DNA of 64,000 bases from the NCBI RefSeq assembly GCF_040222385.1, contig NZ_JAVKDF010000056.1, positions 177,079 to 241,078 of the forward strand, given 5' to 3'. A program made the position numbers and the translations under genes. A model generated the notes under the pieces. That model was given only the letters and a program-made list of their open reading frames with translations, had not been told where the DNA came from and did not search any database. How positions within the stretch are numbered: position 1 is the first letter of the stretch; every line of letters starts with the position of its first letter. This stretch comes from Imperialibacter sp040222385 (lineage in GTDB: Bacteria; Bacteroidota; Bacteroidia; Cytophagales; Cyclobacteriaceae). Below, piece by piece: positions 35,211 through 44,500 of the stretch.

Positions 35211-35768
35211 TTGAATAAGCCTCTACAGTCATTAGCAAACATTAGAACGGGAGTCTTTGCAAAGCCAATTGCACAGGGGGAAGTTGTTTATCTTCAATCT
35301 CGTCATTTTGACGAGGGAGGCCGACTTATCGATCATCTGCATCCCGATCTCATGGGATATTCGTTTTCAGAGAAACACTTATTGATGGCTGGGGACGTAC
35401 TATTTGCAGCTAAAGGAACCAAGAATTTCGCCGCAGTTTTCGAAAGTGGCAACCCTCCGTCTGTGGCTTCCACATCGTTTTTTGTCCTTTCATTGAAAGG
35501 AACCGTTGTGCTTCCATCGTATTTGGCCTGGTACTTAAACCACCCCAATACTCAAGCCCTGCTCAAGGGCGAGGCCAAAGGAACGGCCATTGTATCGATT
35601 TCAAAAAACAGTTTGAGTGAGCTTGATATTCCAGTTCCAGCAATTGAAATCCAGCAATTGGTGCTTAAGATAGCTGACTTGAGAAAGGTTGAAATGAGCT
35701 TGAAACAGCGAATTGAGAGATTAAAAGAAAAACAGCTACAACAACTAATCATAAATGCCATAAATTGA
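35211..35768 (+). CDS. Half-size HsdS-like specificity protein (single target-recognition domain)
   Basis: This 185-residue protein has the fold signature of one HsdS half. It has a target-recognition domain (with HLLMAGDVLFAAKG and YLAWYLNHPNTQALL) and then IVSISKNSLSELDIPVPAIE and a coiled-coil-like conserved helix at about 140-185. A complete HsdS has two of each. It begins with TTG at 35211, has no in-frame ATG at the right place, and its stop lies 5 bases before the HsdM ATG. It may dimerise to form an alternative specificity subunit or modulate the full HsdS encoded downstream; that role is inference. Confidence 0.8.
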   Translation: MNKPLQSLANIRTGVFAKPIAQGEVVYLQSRHFDEGGRLIDHLHPDLMGYSFSEKHLLMAGDVLFAAKGTKNFAAVFESGNPPSVASTSFFVLSLKGTVVLPSYLAWYLNHPNTQALLKGEAKGTAIVSISKNSLSELDIPVPAIEIQQLVLKIADLRKVEMSLKQRIERLKEKQLQQLIINAIN

Positions 35769-35773
35769 AGGCT

Positions 35774-37342
35774 ATGTCTAAAAGAATAACCCAGAAAGAT
35801 ATTAACGATGCGGTATGGAAAGCCTGCGACACTTTTCGTGGTAGCATCGATCCCAGCGTCTACAAAGACTATGTGCTTACCATGCTCTTCATCAAGTACC
35901 TCAGTGATGTGCATGACGACAAATACCAAACCTACCTCACTAAGTACAATAAGGACCACGACCGAGCCAAAAGGGCCATGCAGCATGAACGTTTTGTGGT
36001 GCCGGAGCAAAGTCATTTCAATTATCTCTTCGATCATCGCAATGAGGCTAATATCGGCGAACTCATCAATATAGCACTAACAGACCTGGAGGAGGCCAAC
36101 AGAGAGAAACTGTACAGTGAGGACGGAGCGGGCATTTTCCAGAATATAGACTTCAACAATAGTAAACTGGGTGAGCCAAAGGACAAGAATACCCGGTTGA
36201 AAAACCTGCTACTAGACTTCAAGAAGGAAGCACTCGACTTGCGCCCTTCACATTTGGAAGGCGATGACATTATTGGTGGCGCCTATGAATACCTCATCTC
36301 CAACTTTGCCAGCGACGCAGGCAAGAAGGCTGGGGAGTTTTTCACCCCCAAGGAGGTTTCCACCCTCCTGGCTCGCTTAACCAAATCGGCACCTGGCTCA
36401 AGAATATGTGACCCTACCTGTGGGTCTGGCTCACTGCTGATCAAGGCGGGAATGGAAGTTGGTTCACCGAACTTCTCCCTTTATGGGCAGGAAGCCAACG
36501 GCAGCACCTGGGCACTGGCGGTCATGAACATGTTTCTTCATGGGTTCGACAATGCCACTATTAGGTGGGGCGACACCATCAGAAATCCCAAGCTTAAAGA
36601 GGGCGATGCCCTTATGAAGTTTGACCTGGTGGTAGCTAATCCGCCGTTCTCGCTCGATAAATGGGGCAAGGTAGAAGACAAAGACGGTGACAAAACCACC
36701 GTGTCCTACGACCCGGAAACCGACAGGTACAACCGGTTTTGGAGAGGAGTGCCACCCAAAAGCAAAGGGGACTGGGCTTTTATCACTCACATGATAGAAA
36801 CTACCTACGAAGGCAAAGGCAAGGTGGGCGTGGTGGTGCCGCACGGCGTATTGTTCAGAGGGGCGAGCGAAGGAAAGATCAGGCAGAAAACCATTGAGGA
36901 GAATATGCTCGAAGCAGTGATCGGCTTGCCTGCCAATTTGTTCTTTGGCACTGGCATACCCGCAGCCATACTCATTTTCAACAAAGGAAAAGAGAAGAAT
37001 ACTGATGTACTATTTATTGATGCCAGCCAGCAGTACGAGAGTGGGAAGAACCAGAACCGACTGGGTGAAGACCATATCGCCCACTTAGTGGACGCCTACC
37101 GTAGTTTCAATGAAGGCAAGTGCAAGCCCGGTGTACTGGAAGATAAATTCAGCTACGTGGCCACGTTCGACGAAATACAGGAAAACGACTTCAACCTCAA
37201 CATCCCTCGCTATGTGGACACTTTTGAAGAAGAGGCCGAAGTGGATATCGAGGCAGTACAAAAGGAGATTGAAAAACTGGAGGGAGAGCTAAAATCGGTG
37301 CAGCAGGAGCTGGATGGGTATTTAAAAGAGTTGATCGGCTAG
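35774..37342 (+). CDS. hsdM: Type I restriction-modification DNA methyltransferase subunit
   Basis: This 522-residue protein starts with the helical HsdM_N region (TQKDINDAVWKACDTFRG, YVLTMLFIKYLSDV) and continues into an N6-adenine methyltransferase domain. SAM-binding motif I is DPTCGSGSLLIKAG (from D213) and the catalytic motif IV is NPPF (N289). A C-terminal coiled coil (about 490-522) would contact HsdS. It methylates adenine in the target chosen by HsdS. The ATG at 35774 is used; a TTG overlapping the previous stop is less likely. The stop TAG overlaps the next GTG start. Confidence 0.95.
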   Translation: MSKRITQKDINDAVWKACDTFRGSIDPSVYKDYVLTMLFIKYLSDVHDDKYQTYLTKYNKDHDRAKRAMQHERFVVPEQSHFNYLFDHRNEANIGELINIALTDLEEANREKLYSEDGAGIFQNIDFNNSKLGEPKDKNTRLKNLLLDFKKEALDLRPSHLEGDDIIGGAYEYLISNFASDAGKKAGEFFTPKEVSTLLARLTKSAPGSRICDPTCGSGSLLIKAGMEVGSPNFSLYGQEANGSTWALAVMNMFLHGFDNATIRWGDTIRNPKLKEGDALMKFDLVVANPPFSLDKWGKVEDKDGDKTTVSYDPETDRYNRFWRGVPPKSKGDWAFITHMIETTYEGKGKVGVVVPHGVLFRGASEGKIRQKTIEENMLEAVIGLPANLFFGTGIPAAILIFNKGKEKNTDVLFIDASQQYESGKNQNRLGEDHIAHLVDAYRSFNEGKCKPGVLEDKFSYVATFDEIQENDFNLNIPRYVDTFEEEAEVDIEAVQKEIEKLEGELKSVQQELDGYLKELIG

Positions 37343-37563
37343 TGAAAGCGGAGCCGACATATCGCCAGGGCTTTTCACCCTATGTGATCATTCCTCAATT
37401 GCCAATGGCACAGCAGGCTCCCCTTAGGCGATGGTTAATGGGGCAGACGATGGAAGTAATAGAGGCAGAAAAAGAAAACAAGTATAGCTGCTGTTTTTAC
37501 CGAGACTACAGTATCTGGTATGATCACTGGATTAAAGGGGAGACAGCTCCAATTTACGATTAG
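37342..37563 (+). CDS. Small protein of unknown function in the type I RM operon
   Basis: This 73-residue protein starts with GTG overlapping the hsdM stop (TAGTG) and ends 3 bases before the TIR gene, so it is tightly embedded. It is rich in aromatic residues (YVIIPQLPMAQQAPLRRWL, then CCFYRDYSIWYDHWIKG). There is no signal or membrane segment. I do not recognise a named family. Given its place it may be a regulator or an adaptor of the methyltransferase. Confidence 0.65.
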   Translation: MKAEPTYRQGFSPYVIIPQLPMAQQAPLRRWLMGQTMEVIEAEKENKYSCCFYRDYSIWYDHWIKGETAPIYD

Positions 37564-37566
37564 TCA

Positions 37567-38595
37567 ATGTCAGAAAAGTATAAATACGATATAGCCATTT
37601 CGCTTTGCAAACAAGATGTTGAGTTTGCCAGAAAGCTAACGAAAGCCCTGAATCCCGGACTTAAGGTATTCTTCTATGAAGATAAGCAGGAAGAGTTGGT
37701 AAGTAGGTCCGGCCCGGAGGCGTTTGCTGGAATATTTAAAAATCAGTCAAGAGTTGTTGTGATACTCAGCCGCAAAGAATGGAGTGAAACTTTCTATACC
37801 GAGATAGAACGCAATGGTATTATTGACAGAACTTCAGTAAAAAATGAGGGTTATAATTTCTTGATGGTCATCCCGATGGAACGAGGGGAAATTCCCGGGT
37901 GGTATCCTTCAACAAGGATATACATTGACCCAAGGAGATTTACCATTGAAGAGATTGCTCGTTTTATTGAGTTTAAGGTAACAGAGGAGGGAGGCGTGGT
38001 AAGGCGGATAACACTCGAAGAGCGTTACCAGCTTTTACTGGATCGAATGGACGCAAAACGATCTTTTATTGAGCGACAGAGCACTGAAGATGCGATCGTG
38101 ACCGCCAAGTCGGAGCTTATTATACTTAGGGACTCGTTTAATGTGAAGATTGAGATACTTCTGAAAGACTCTTTTGAAAAAACGGTTACGCAGAAATTTC
38201 ATAAAGATTCAAGGTATGCTTCCTTTTCTATTGGCGCTTTTTTTCTAGAATGTCGAATAGATGAGCCTGATTCATTGTATGAAAGAGTAGTAGATGCACA
38301 AGATTTTAAGGTGACTTTCGGCTTGTATAAAGTTTTTGGAAGTGACGAAAGCACGAGTAACAAAATCATTGAAAAGGAAAGCCGGTTGTTTTACCACGCT
38401 CCGCAGTTATATGGTTGGTCAGTCCCATTCCTTCATGGACAGGTAAGTGGCAAAGAGCCTCTTGTGCTGTTCAGAGACAGACGAAGTCAGGAGTTCTATG
38501 ATTTGAAAAAGCCGATAAAGACAGAGGCAGTAGTTGATTTATGGTTTCAGAAGTTGTTAGAGAACTATGCAGCGCTAATTGAGAGGTATTTGTAA
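37567..38595 (+). CDS. TIR-domain protein inside the type I RM operon
   Basis: This 342-residue protein has an N-terminal TIR domain (about 1-145): first strand YDIAISLCKQD (residues 7-17), then FFYEDKQEEL in the BB-loop region, SRVVVILSRKEWSETFYTEIE, and a last strand with FLMVIPM. Aligning SETFYTEIE with the TIR consensus SxWCxxEL puts Glu79 at the catalytic position, so NAD-cleaving activity is plausible. The C-terminal 200 residues (from about 150, starting LEERYQLLLDRMDAKRSF) form a domain I do not recognise and may be the sensor. It lies between hsdM and hsdS in the same operon. Not SIR2-like, and no Thoeris partner is present. Confidence 0.8.
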   Translation: MSEKYKYDIAISLCKQDVEFARKLTKALNPGLKVFFYEDKQEELVSRSGPEAFAGIFKNQSRVVVILSRKEWSETFYTEIERNGIIDRTSVKNEGYNFLMVIPMERGEIPGWYPSTRIYIDPRRFTIEEIARFIEFKVTEEGGVVRRITLEERYQLLLDRMDAKRSFIERQSTEDAIVTAKSELIILRDSFNVKIEILLKDSFEKTVTQKFHKDSRYASFSIGAFFLECRIDEPDSLYERVVDAQDFKVTFGLYKVFGSDESTSNKIIEKESRLFYHAPQLYGWSVPFLHGQVSGKEPLVLFRDRRSQEFYDLKKPIKTEAVVDLWFQKLLENYAALIERYL

Positions 38596-38599
38596 AGAC

Positions 38600-39859
38600 A
38601 TGAGGAATAACACAGTCATGAAAGACCCAAACATTCCGTTGTCGGAATCTGAAAAAAATACCCCAGATGGATGGGCGCACTTAAGAATTAAGGAGATCGG
38701 CAAAATCACTTCTGGAACCACACCGTTGAGAAGCAATTCACTTTATCATTCGCATGGGAGCATCCCATGGGTTAAAACCACTGACCTTAACAACTCTGTA
38801 ATACTTGAAACCGAAGAAAAGGTCACAGAAATTGCACTAAAAGAGACATCGCTTAGAGTTTACCCAAAGGAAACCGTACTAGTAGCAATGTATGGTGGCT
38901 TTAATCAAATAGGAAGAACTGGCATTCTGGGAATTGAAGCAACAATTAATCAGGCGCTATCAGCAATTACAGTTAACAAGGATGAAATTGATCCAATTTT
39001 CTTACTAAACTGGTTCAATGCAAAGGTTGGTTTATGGAAAAATTTGGCCGGAAGCAGCCGAAAAGATCCAAATATTACCAGCAAAGATGTAGGAGACTTC
39101 CCGTTTATTAAGCCCCCCCTCCCCGAACAAAAAGCCATCGCTCAAGCCCTTGGTGTAGTGGACGAAGCCATCCAAAAGAACGACCAATTAATCACCCAAA
39201 AAGAACTACGCAAAAAATGGCTCATGCAAAACCTGCTCACAGGCAAGAAGCGCCTGAAAGGTTTTGGTGGGGAGTGGAGGGAGTGTTCTTATGAAAAACT
39301 TCTCAAGGTAGTCAGGCGACCTGTTAAATGGGACGAAAATAAATTGTACAAGCTAGTTAGTGTTCGCCGTCGATCTGGGGGGATATTCTTTCGTGAAGCC
39401 TTGTATGGGCATCAGATAAAGGTGAAGGGGCTAAGAACTACGGAAGTTGGAGATTTCCTTTTTTCGAAAATGCAAATTGTCCATGGGGCGTCAGCACTGG
39501 TGACAAAAGAATTTGAAGAGGCGATGATTTCGGGATCATACATAGCCACGATCGCAAAAGACCCCAAGTTGTTAAATATGGAGTTCTTCAATTGGTATAG
39601 TAAACTCCCTTATTTCTACCATCAAACACTCATTTCAAGTTATGGCGTCCATATCGAGAAAATGACTTTTGATTTTGATACTTTTCTTCAACTCGAGATG
39701 ATGCTTCCATCCCACCAAGAACAGACTGCTATCACCCAGGTTCTTCAAGCCGCCGACCAAGAAATCCAACTTCTTAGAGCCAAAGTGGAAAAATTGAGGG
39801 AGCAGAAGAAGTGGATGATGCAGCAATTGCTAACAGGAAAAAAGAGATTGAGACTATGA
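38600..39859 (+). CDS. hsdS: Type I restriction-modification specificity subunit
   Basis: This 419-residue protein has two target-recognition domains (about 25-180 and 225-365), each followed by a conserved helical spacer. The first is EQKAIAQALGVVDEAIQKND with KKWLMQNLLTGKKRL, the second EQTAITQVLQAADQEIQLLR with KKWMMQQLLTGKKRL. These near-identical spacers set the distance between the two half-sites. ATG at 38600 is preferred; a TTG at 38579 overlapping the TIR gene is possible. The stop overlaps the DUF3800 start (ATGA). Confidence 0.93.
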   Translation: MRNNTVMKDPNIPLSESEKNTPDGWAHLRIKEIGKITSGTTPLRSNSLYHSHGSIPWVKTTDLNNSVILETEEKVTEIALKETSLRVYPKETVLVAMYGGFNQIGRTGILGIEATINQALSAITVNKDEIDPIFLLNWFNAKVGLWKNLAGSSRKDPNITSKDVGDFPFIKPPLPEQKAIAQALGVVDEAIQKNDQLITQKELRKKWLMQNLLTGKKRLKGFGGEWRECSYEKLLKVVRRPVKWDENKLYKLVSVRRRSGGIFFREALYGHQIKVKGLRTTEVGDFLFSKMQIVHGASALVTKEFEEAMISGSYIATIAKDPKLLNMEFFNWYSKLPYFYHQTLISSYGVHIEKMTFDFDTFLQLEMMLPSHQEQTAITQVLQAADQEIQLLRAKVEKLREQKKWMMQQLLTGKKRLRL

Positions 39860-40527
39860 GTAATAAGACGTTCAATTTTTACTGCGATGAAAGTACCCAC
39901 TTACAAAATGATGGCAAGCCATATATGCTTATCGCTTATGTCAGTTGCGCTTATAATCAACTGACGCAGCATAAGGCCCATTTAAAGCTTTTGAGAGAGA
40001 AGTATAAGATTAAAGGGGAAATCAAGTGGTCAAGTGTTTCGGCTAGTGCCTACCATTACTACGCTGATATTGTCGACTATTTTTTTTCCACTGACCTACA
40101 ATTCAGGGCTGTGATCGTTGATAAAGCACAGATTGATGAACGAAGGGAAGAATTCACGTACGACGACTTCTACTTTAGGATGTACTATCAGTTGATCCAC
40201 CATAAGATCAATATGGAGTATAAGTACAATATATATTTTGATATTAAAGATACCAGAAGCCACAAGAAACTACATAAGCTCAAGGAAATTCTAAAGTGGA
40301 ACGCCTCCATCAGAAGCTTTCAGTTCATTCGCTCGCATGAGTCGTCGATTATGCAGATGACTGACTTGATAATGGGGGCGATCAACTACAAGCTCAGGGG
40401 AGAAAGCAAGGTTATTGCCAAGACTAAGCTGATTGAAAAAATTGAAAACCATTGCAAGCTTCCTATAACTAGCTCGACTCCAAAAAACGCCGACAAGTTC
40501 AATCTCTTCTTTATTGATCTAAAATGA
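39856..40527 (+). CDS. DUF3800 RNase H-like protein
   Basis: This 223-residue protein starts MSNKTFNFYCDESTHLQNDG. The FYCDES opening, a central IYFDIKDTRSHKK and a late QMTDLIMGAINYKL match DUF3800, a family predicted to have an RNase H-like fold with conserved acidic residues. It overlaps hsdS by four bases and is followed after 6 bases by another accessory gene. DUF3800 genes are frequent in phage and defence islands. The start is the ATG overlapping the hsdS stop. Confidence 0.85.
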   Translation: MSNKTFNFYCDESTHLQNDGKPYMLIAYVSCAYNQLTQHKAHLKLLREKYKIKGEIKWSSVSASAYHYYADIVDYFFSTDLQFRAVIVDKAQIDERREEFTYDDFYFRMYYQLIHHKINMEYKYNIYFDIKDTRSHKKLHKLKEILKWNASIRSFQFIRSHESSIMQMTDLIMGAINYKLRGESKVIAKTKLIEKIENHCKLPITSSTPKNADKFNLFFIDLK

Positions 40528-40533
40528 CAAACG

Positions 40534-41061
40534 ATGCCATTTAATCTACTGAAGAGTTATCCGGAGCTTTTGGAAATAGTTCACTTACCAGCACCGCAAA
40601 GAATAGAGTCTTTGAGAGGTGTTTTTAACAGGGATTTTGTCAATCAAGTAAACCTTCGTTTCAATGGCAAGCTTGTTAAGCCAATTATAAAGGAAGGTCA
40701 AATACCGATGGATACCCTGTTTCATCATTTAACGACAAAGGATAACAAAGATGAAAAAGGGAGAAAATTGGATGGGAGATCTTTTGAAATGGCAAGATCA
40801 CAAAGACTGCATTGGGTTAAGTTCCATCTGGACGAGCAAAAGGCGGATAATGTAGAAGTATTTAGCTATGAAGATAGAATAGATGGAAAAGATGTAATTA
40901 GAACATACGTGTATGACGTGGAACAAGAGTACGTGATTATTCTCGAGCCCTACAGGAATGGGGTAGATTACTATTTATTAACGGCATACCACTTGAATGA
41001 GCCGGGAGGCAAGAAACAGATACAAAAGAAGCTTAAGAAAAAACTACAAGAGATTCATTAA
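40534..41061 (+). CDS. Accessory protein with possible BECR-type nuclease fold
   Basis: This 175-residue soluble protein has in its C-terminal half SFEMARSQRLHWVKFHLDEQ, then IRTYVYDVEQEYVIILEPY and DYYLLTAYHLNEPGGKKQ, ending in a run of Lys. A basic residue cluster followed by a hydrophobic strand and a 'YYLLTAY' strand is the pattern of BECR-fold RNases and phage-associated toxins (RelE/PBECR type). This is pattern recognition only. It follows DUF3800 by 6 bases, and a hairpin lies just downstream, so it probably ends the first transcript. Confidence 0.6.
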   Translation: MPFNLLKSYPELLEIVHLPAPQRIESLRGVFNRDFVNQVNLRFNGKLVKPIIKEGQIPMDTLFHHLTTKDNKDEKGRKLDGRSFEMARSQRLHWVKFHLDEQKADNVEVFSYEDRIDGKDVIRTYVYDVEQEYVIILEPYRNGVDYYLLTAYHLNEPGGKKQIQKKLKKKLQEIH

Positions 41062-41547
41062 AAGCAAAGCCCGGTACACGTCTTGGTGTATCGGGCTTCG
41101 AAACTCCTTCCTCCGAATAAGGTAGGATGAGCAATGCAAAGTTAGGATAAGAATGTGATTATACAATATCTAACTCGCTATTAGTACAAACGGTACAGAG
41201 AGAAGATAAGTTGCACGGATAGTAAATGGAGCGATGCAGAAGTTGATTGGTGATTGAATCAATGCTTAAGCAGGTGTACAAGTTAGAAGCCAAAGCAATG
41301 AAGGAAATAGAGGTAGTGAAACAGTATAAGTTGGTGGTAGCAAGCCATGTCGGAAATTAGTAAAGCAAAAAGCTCAACTTTCGCTGAGCTTCTTGCCGAT
41401 CGGGGACACCCCGGTCCGAATATTTTTGATCGAGCCTCGCACTCCAAACCTCCTTCCTCGGAATAAGGGGGGATTAGCATGACAAAGTTAGGAAACATGA
41501 TGCACAAAGTTAAGGTGTATCTGAAATAAGAAACCAAATAACTTAAG
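41062..41547. repeat. Intergenic region with terminator-like hairpin and duplicated segment
   Basis: AAGCCCG (41067-41073) and CGGGCTT (41092-41098), with inner TACAC/GTGTA, form a long hairpin right after the accessory gene. A second, simpler hairpin AAGCTCA/TGAGCTT lies at 41370-41391, and CGGGG/CCCCG at 41401-41413. After each of the two main hairpins comes a related segment (CTCCTTCCTCCGAATAAGG..., about 41101-41150 and 41448-41500), so roughly 60 bases are duplicated in direct orientation 340 bases apart. No gene is seen. Confidence 0.65.
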
Positions 41548-44500
41548 ATGGAAACACCATCATTCAAAGAGGACCACATCAGCCAAATACCAGCCCTGCA
41601 AATGCTGCAGAAGCTGGGCTATAGCTACCTCTCACCAGAAGAAGCCCTACGGTTACGTGGAGGGAAAACCAGTAACGTACTGCTGGAAGATGTACTTCGC
41701 AAGCAGTTGAAAGAGATCAACAGCATTAGGGTAAGTGCTACTAAAACGAACATTTTCAGCGATGAAAATATCGAGCGGGGCATACTGGCGCTCAAAGATC
41801 TTCCTATGAATGAGGGGTATATCAACGCCAGCGAGGCCGCCTACAACCTACTGACCCTTGGCAAAGCGTTGGATCAGCGCATTGACAACGACAAGAAGAG
41901 CTTTACCCTGCAATACATTGACTGGAAGCACCCGGAGAGGAATGTATTTCACGTGACGGAGGAGTACAGTGTGATGCGGAGCACCAGCAAGGAACACTAC
42001 CGGCCGGATATAGTGCTGTTCGTCAATGGTATCCCCATTTGCATTATTGAATGCAAGCGACCCGACATGAAGGAGTCGCTGGCGCAGGCTGTCAGTCAAC
42101 ACTTGCGCAATCAGCAGGAAGACGGCATACGCAACCTGTATATCTATGCGCAGATGGTGCTCAGTATTGCCACGCAAGAGGCCTCTTACGCTACCCTTGG
42201 TACGCCAGAGAAATTTTGGGCGACCTGGAAAGAGAAATTTAGCGCACCGCCAGAAGAGGAGTTATACAGGCAACACCTACAGCAACTAAAGAACCAGCAC
42301 CTAACCACGGAGCAAAAGAACAAGCTCTTTTCTGATCGCTTTAAGTATGTAAGGCAATATTTTGATGCCCTGGAACAAGAGAATGTTTTGCCTACTGTTC
42401 AGGACGAGTACCTGTTTGGATTATGCCAACCCAATAGGCTCCTCGATTTTGTTTTCAGTTTCGTCCTTTACGACGAGGGAGAAAAGAAAGTAGCCCGCTA
42501 TCAGCAATATTTTGCCATCAAAAAAACGATGAAGCAGCTCAATGTGCTTCAAAACGGCAGAAGACCGGGCGGGGTAATCTGGCATACACAGGGTAGCGGA
42601 AAGTCGCTTACCATGGTAATGCTGGCCCAGGCTATTGCACTGTCGCCGGAGATCAAAAATCCGAAAATCATTTTGGTGACGGATCGAACTGATCTCGATG
42701 ATCAAATCACCCGTACTTTCAGAAAGTGCGGCAGGTTTGTCGACAATGCCACCACCGGGCAGCGCCTTGTAGAACTACTGGAGAGCAATAGCGACGCCGT
42801 AGTCACCACAATTATCAATAAATTCGCAGCGGCACTAAAAAAGATCAAGGCGCCTTTGCAAAGCCATGATATTTTTGTGCTGGTAGATGAGGGCCACCGC
42901 ACCCAGCATGGCACCTTTAATATCGACATGCAAAAGACACTGCCCAACGCCTGCTTCATTGCCATGACGGGTACGCCGCTGTTTAAAAAAGATAAGAGTA
43001 CCGCAGCGAAATTCGGGGGAATTATAGATGCCTACACCGTAGACCAGGCTGTAGAAGACAAAGCGGTCGTTCCGCTGCTTTACGAAGGAAGAGTAGCCAT
43101 TCAAAATGTGAATGAAGGCCCGATAGATACTTTTTTCAATATGGTGTCGGAGCCACTTAATGAATACCAGAAAGCTGACCTAAAGAAGAAGTTTAGCAGA
43201 GCGGATCAGCTCAATAGTGCGGAGCAAAAGATCTACGCTATAGCCTGGGACATCAGTCGGCATTATCGTGATTTCTGGCAGGGAACTCCTTTCAAAGCAC
43301 AATTGGTGTGCGATAGAAAAATAAATGCCATTCGTTACAAGGAGTTTCTTGATGAAATCGGATTAGTGAGCAGTGAGGTGTTGATTTCGTCAATTGATGA
43401 AAGAGAGGGCGAAGAAACTGCCTATGAAAAGTCGCCGGAGAAGGTGGCCAGGTTTTGGAAGAGGATGATGGACGAGCATGGGAATTCAAAAAAATATGAG
43501 GCCAACATTATCAACCGTTTCAAAAAAGCCGACAACCCGGAAATCATTATTGTTGTGGACAAGCTACTCACAGGCTTCGATGAGCCTAAAAACACCATTT
43601 TATATCTCACCAGAAATCTGCAGGGCCACAAGCTTTTGCAGGCCATTGCAAGGGTCAATCGTATTTTTCCCGACAAGGAGTATGGCTACATTATCGACTA
43701 CTATGGCGTAATTGAAAATCTGGACGATGCCCTGGAGTTGTATTCATCATTTCAGGACTTTGACGAAGAAGACCTGGACGGGACATTACTCAACATCAAT
43801 GAGGAAATCAAAAAGCTGCCTCAAAAGCACTCAGAGTTGTGGGATATTTTCAAGTCGGTTGCCAACAAAAGAGATGCTGAAGCCTACCAGCTCATTTTGA
43901 GAGATGAGGCTGTTAGGGTTCATTTTTATGATAAGCTGGCAGCCTTTGCCAAGGCTTTGAAGCTTGCCCTTTCTACCATGCAGTTCCATCAGGAGGTGGA
44001 AGCGAAAACCATTGACCGCTACAAAGAAGATTTGGCTATGTTTATGAAGCTTCGTCTGGCAGTCGTAAAGAGGTATAGCGATAGAATTGATTATCGACAA
44101 TTTGAGGGGCAAATTCAGAAGCTGATCGACACCCATATCACCACAGAGAAGGTAGAAACCATCACGGAACTGGTCAATATTTTCGATAAAGAGAAATTCC
44201 AGCAAGAAGTAGAAAACACAACCGGGAAAGCCGCCAAGGCTGATAAAATAGCGAGTCGCACAGCCAAACACATCTCCGAGAAAATGGAGGAGGATCCGGC
44301 ATTCTACAAGAAATTCTCACAAATGCTGAAAGATGCCATAGCTGACTACGAGGCCAAAAGAATTAATGAGGCTCAGTACCTAAGCAGAGTCAGGGAGATC
44401 ATGAACAATGTGTTGTCGCACACCGACAGCGATATTCCCGGGGCCCTGAAAGCCAAAGACATTGCGAAGGCTTTTTATGGGCTTACCATTGAAGCATTGG

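Noticed and set aside
37567..38595. Thoeris system
   Set aside because: A TIR gene is present but there is no ThsA-type SIR2 or NAD-binding effector; the neighbours are type I RM genes.
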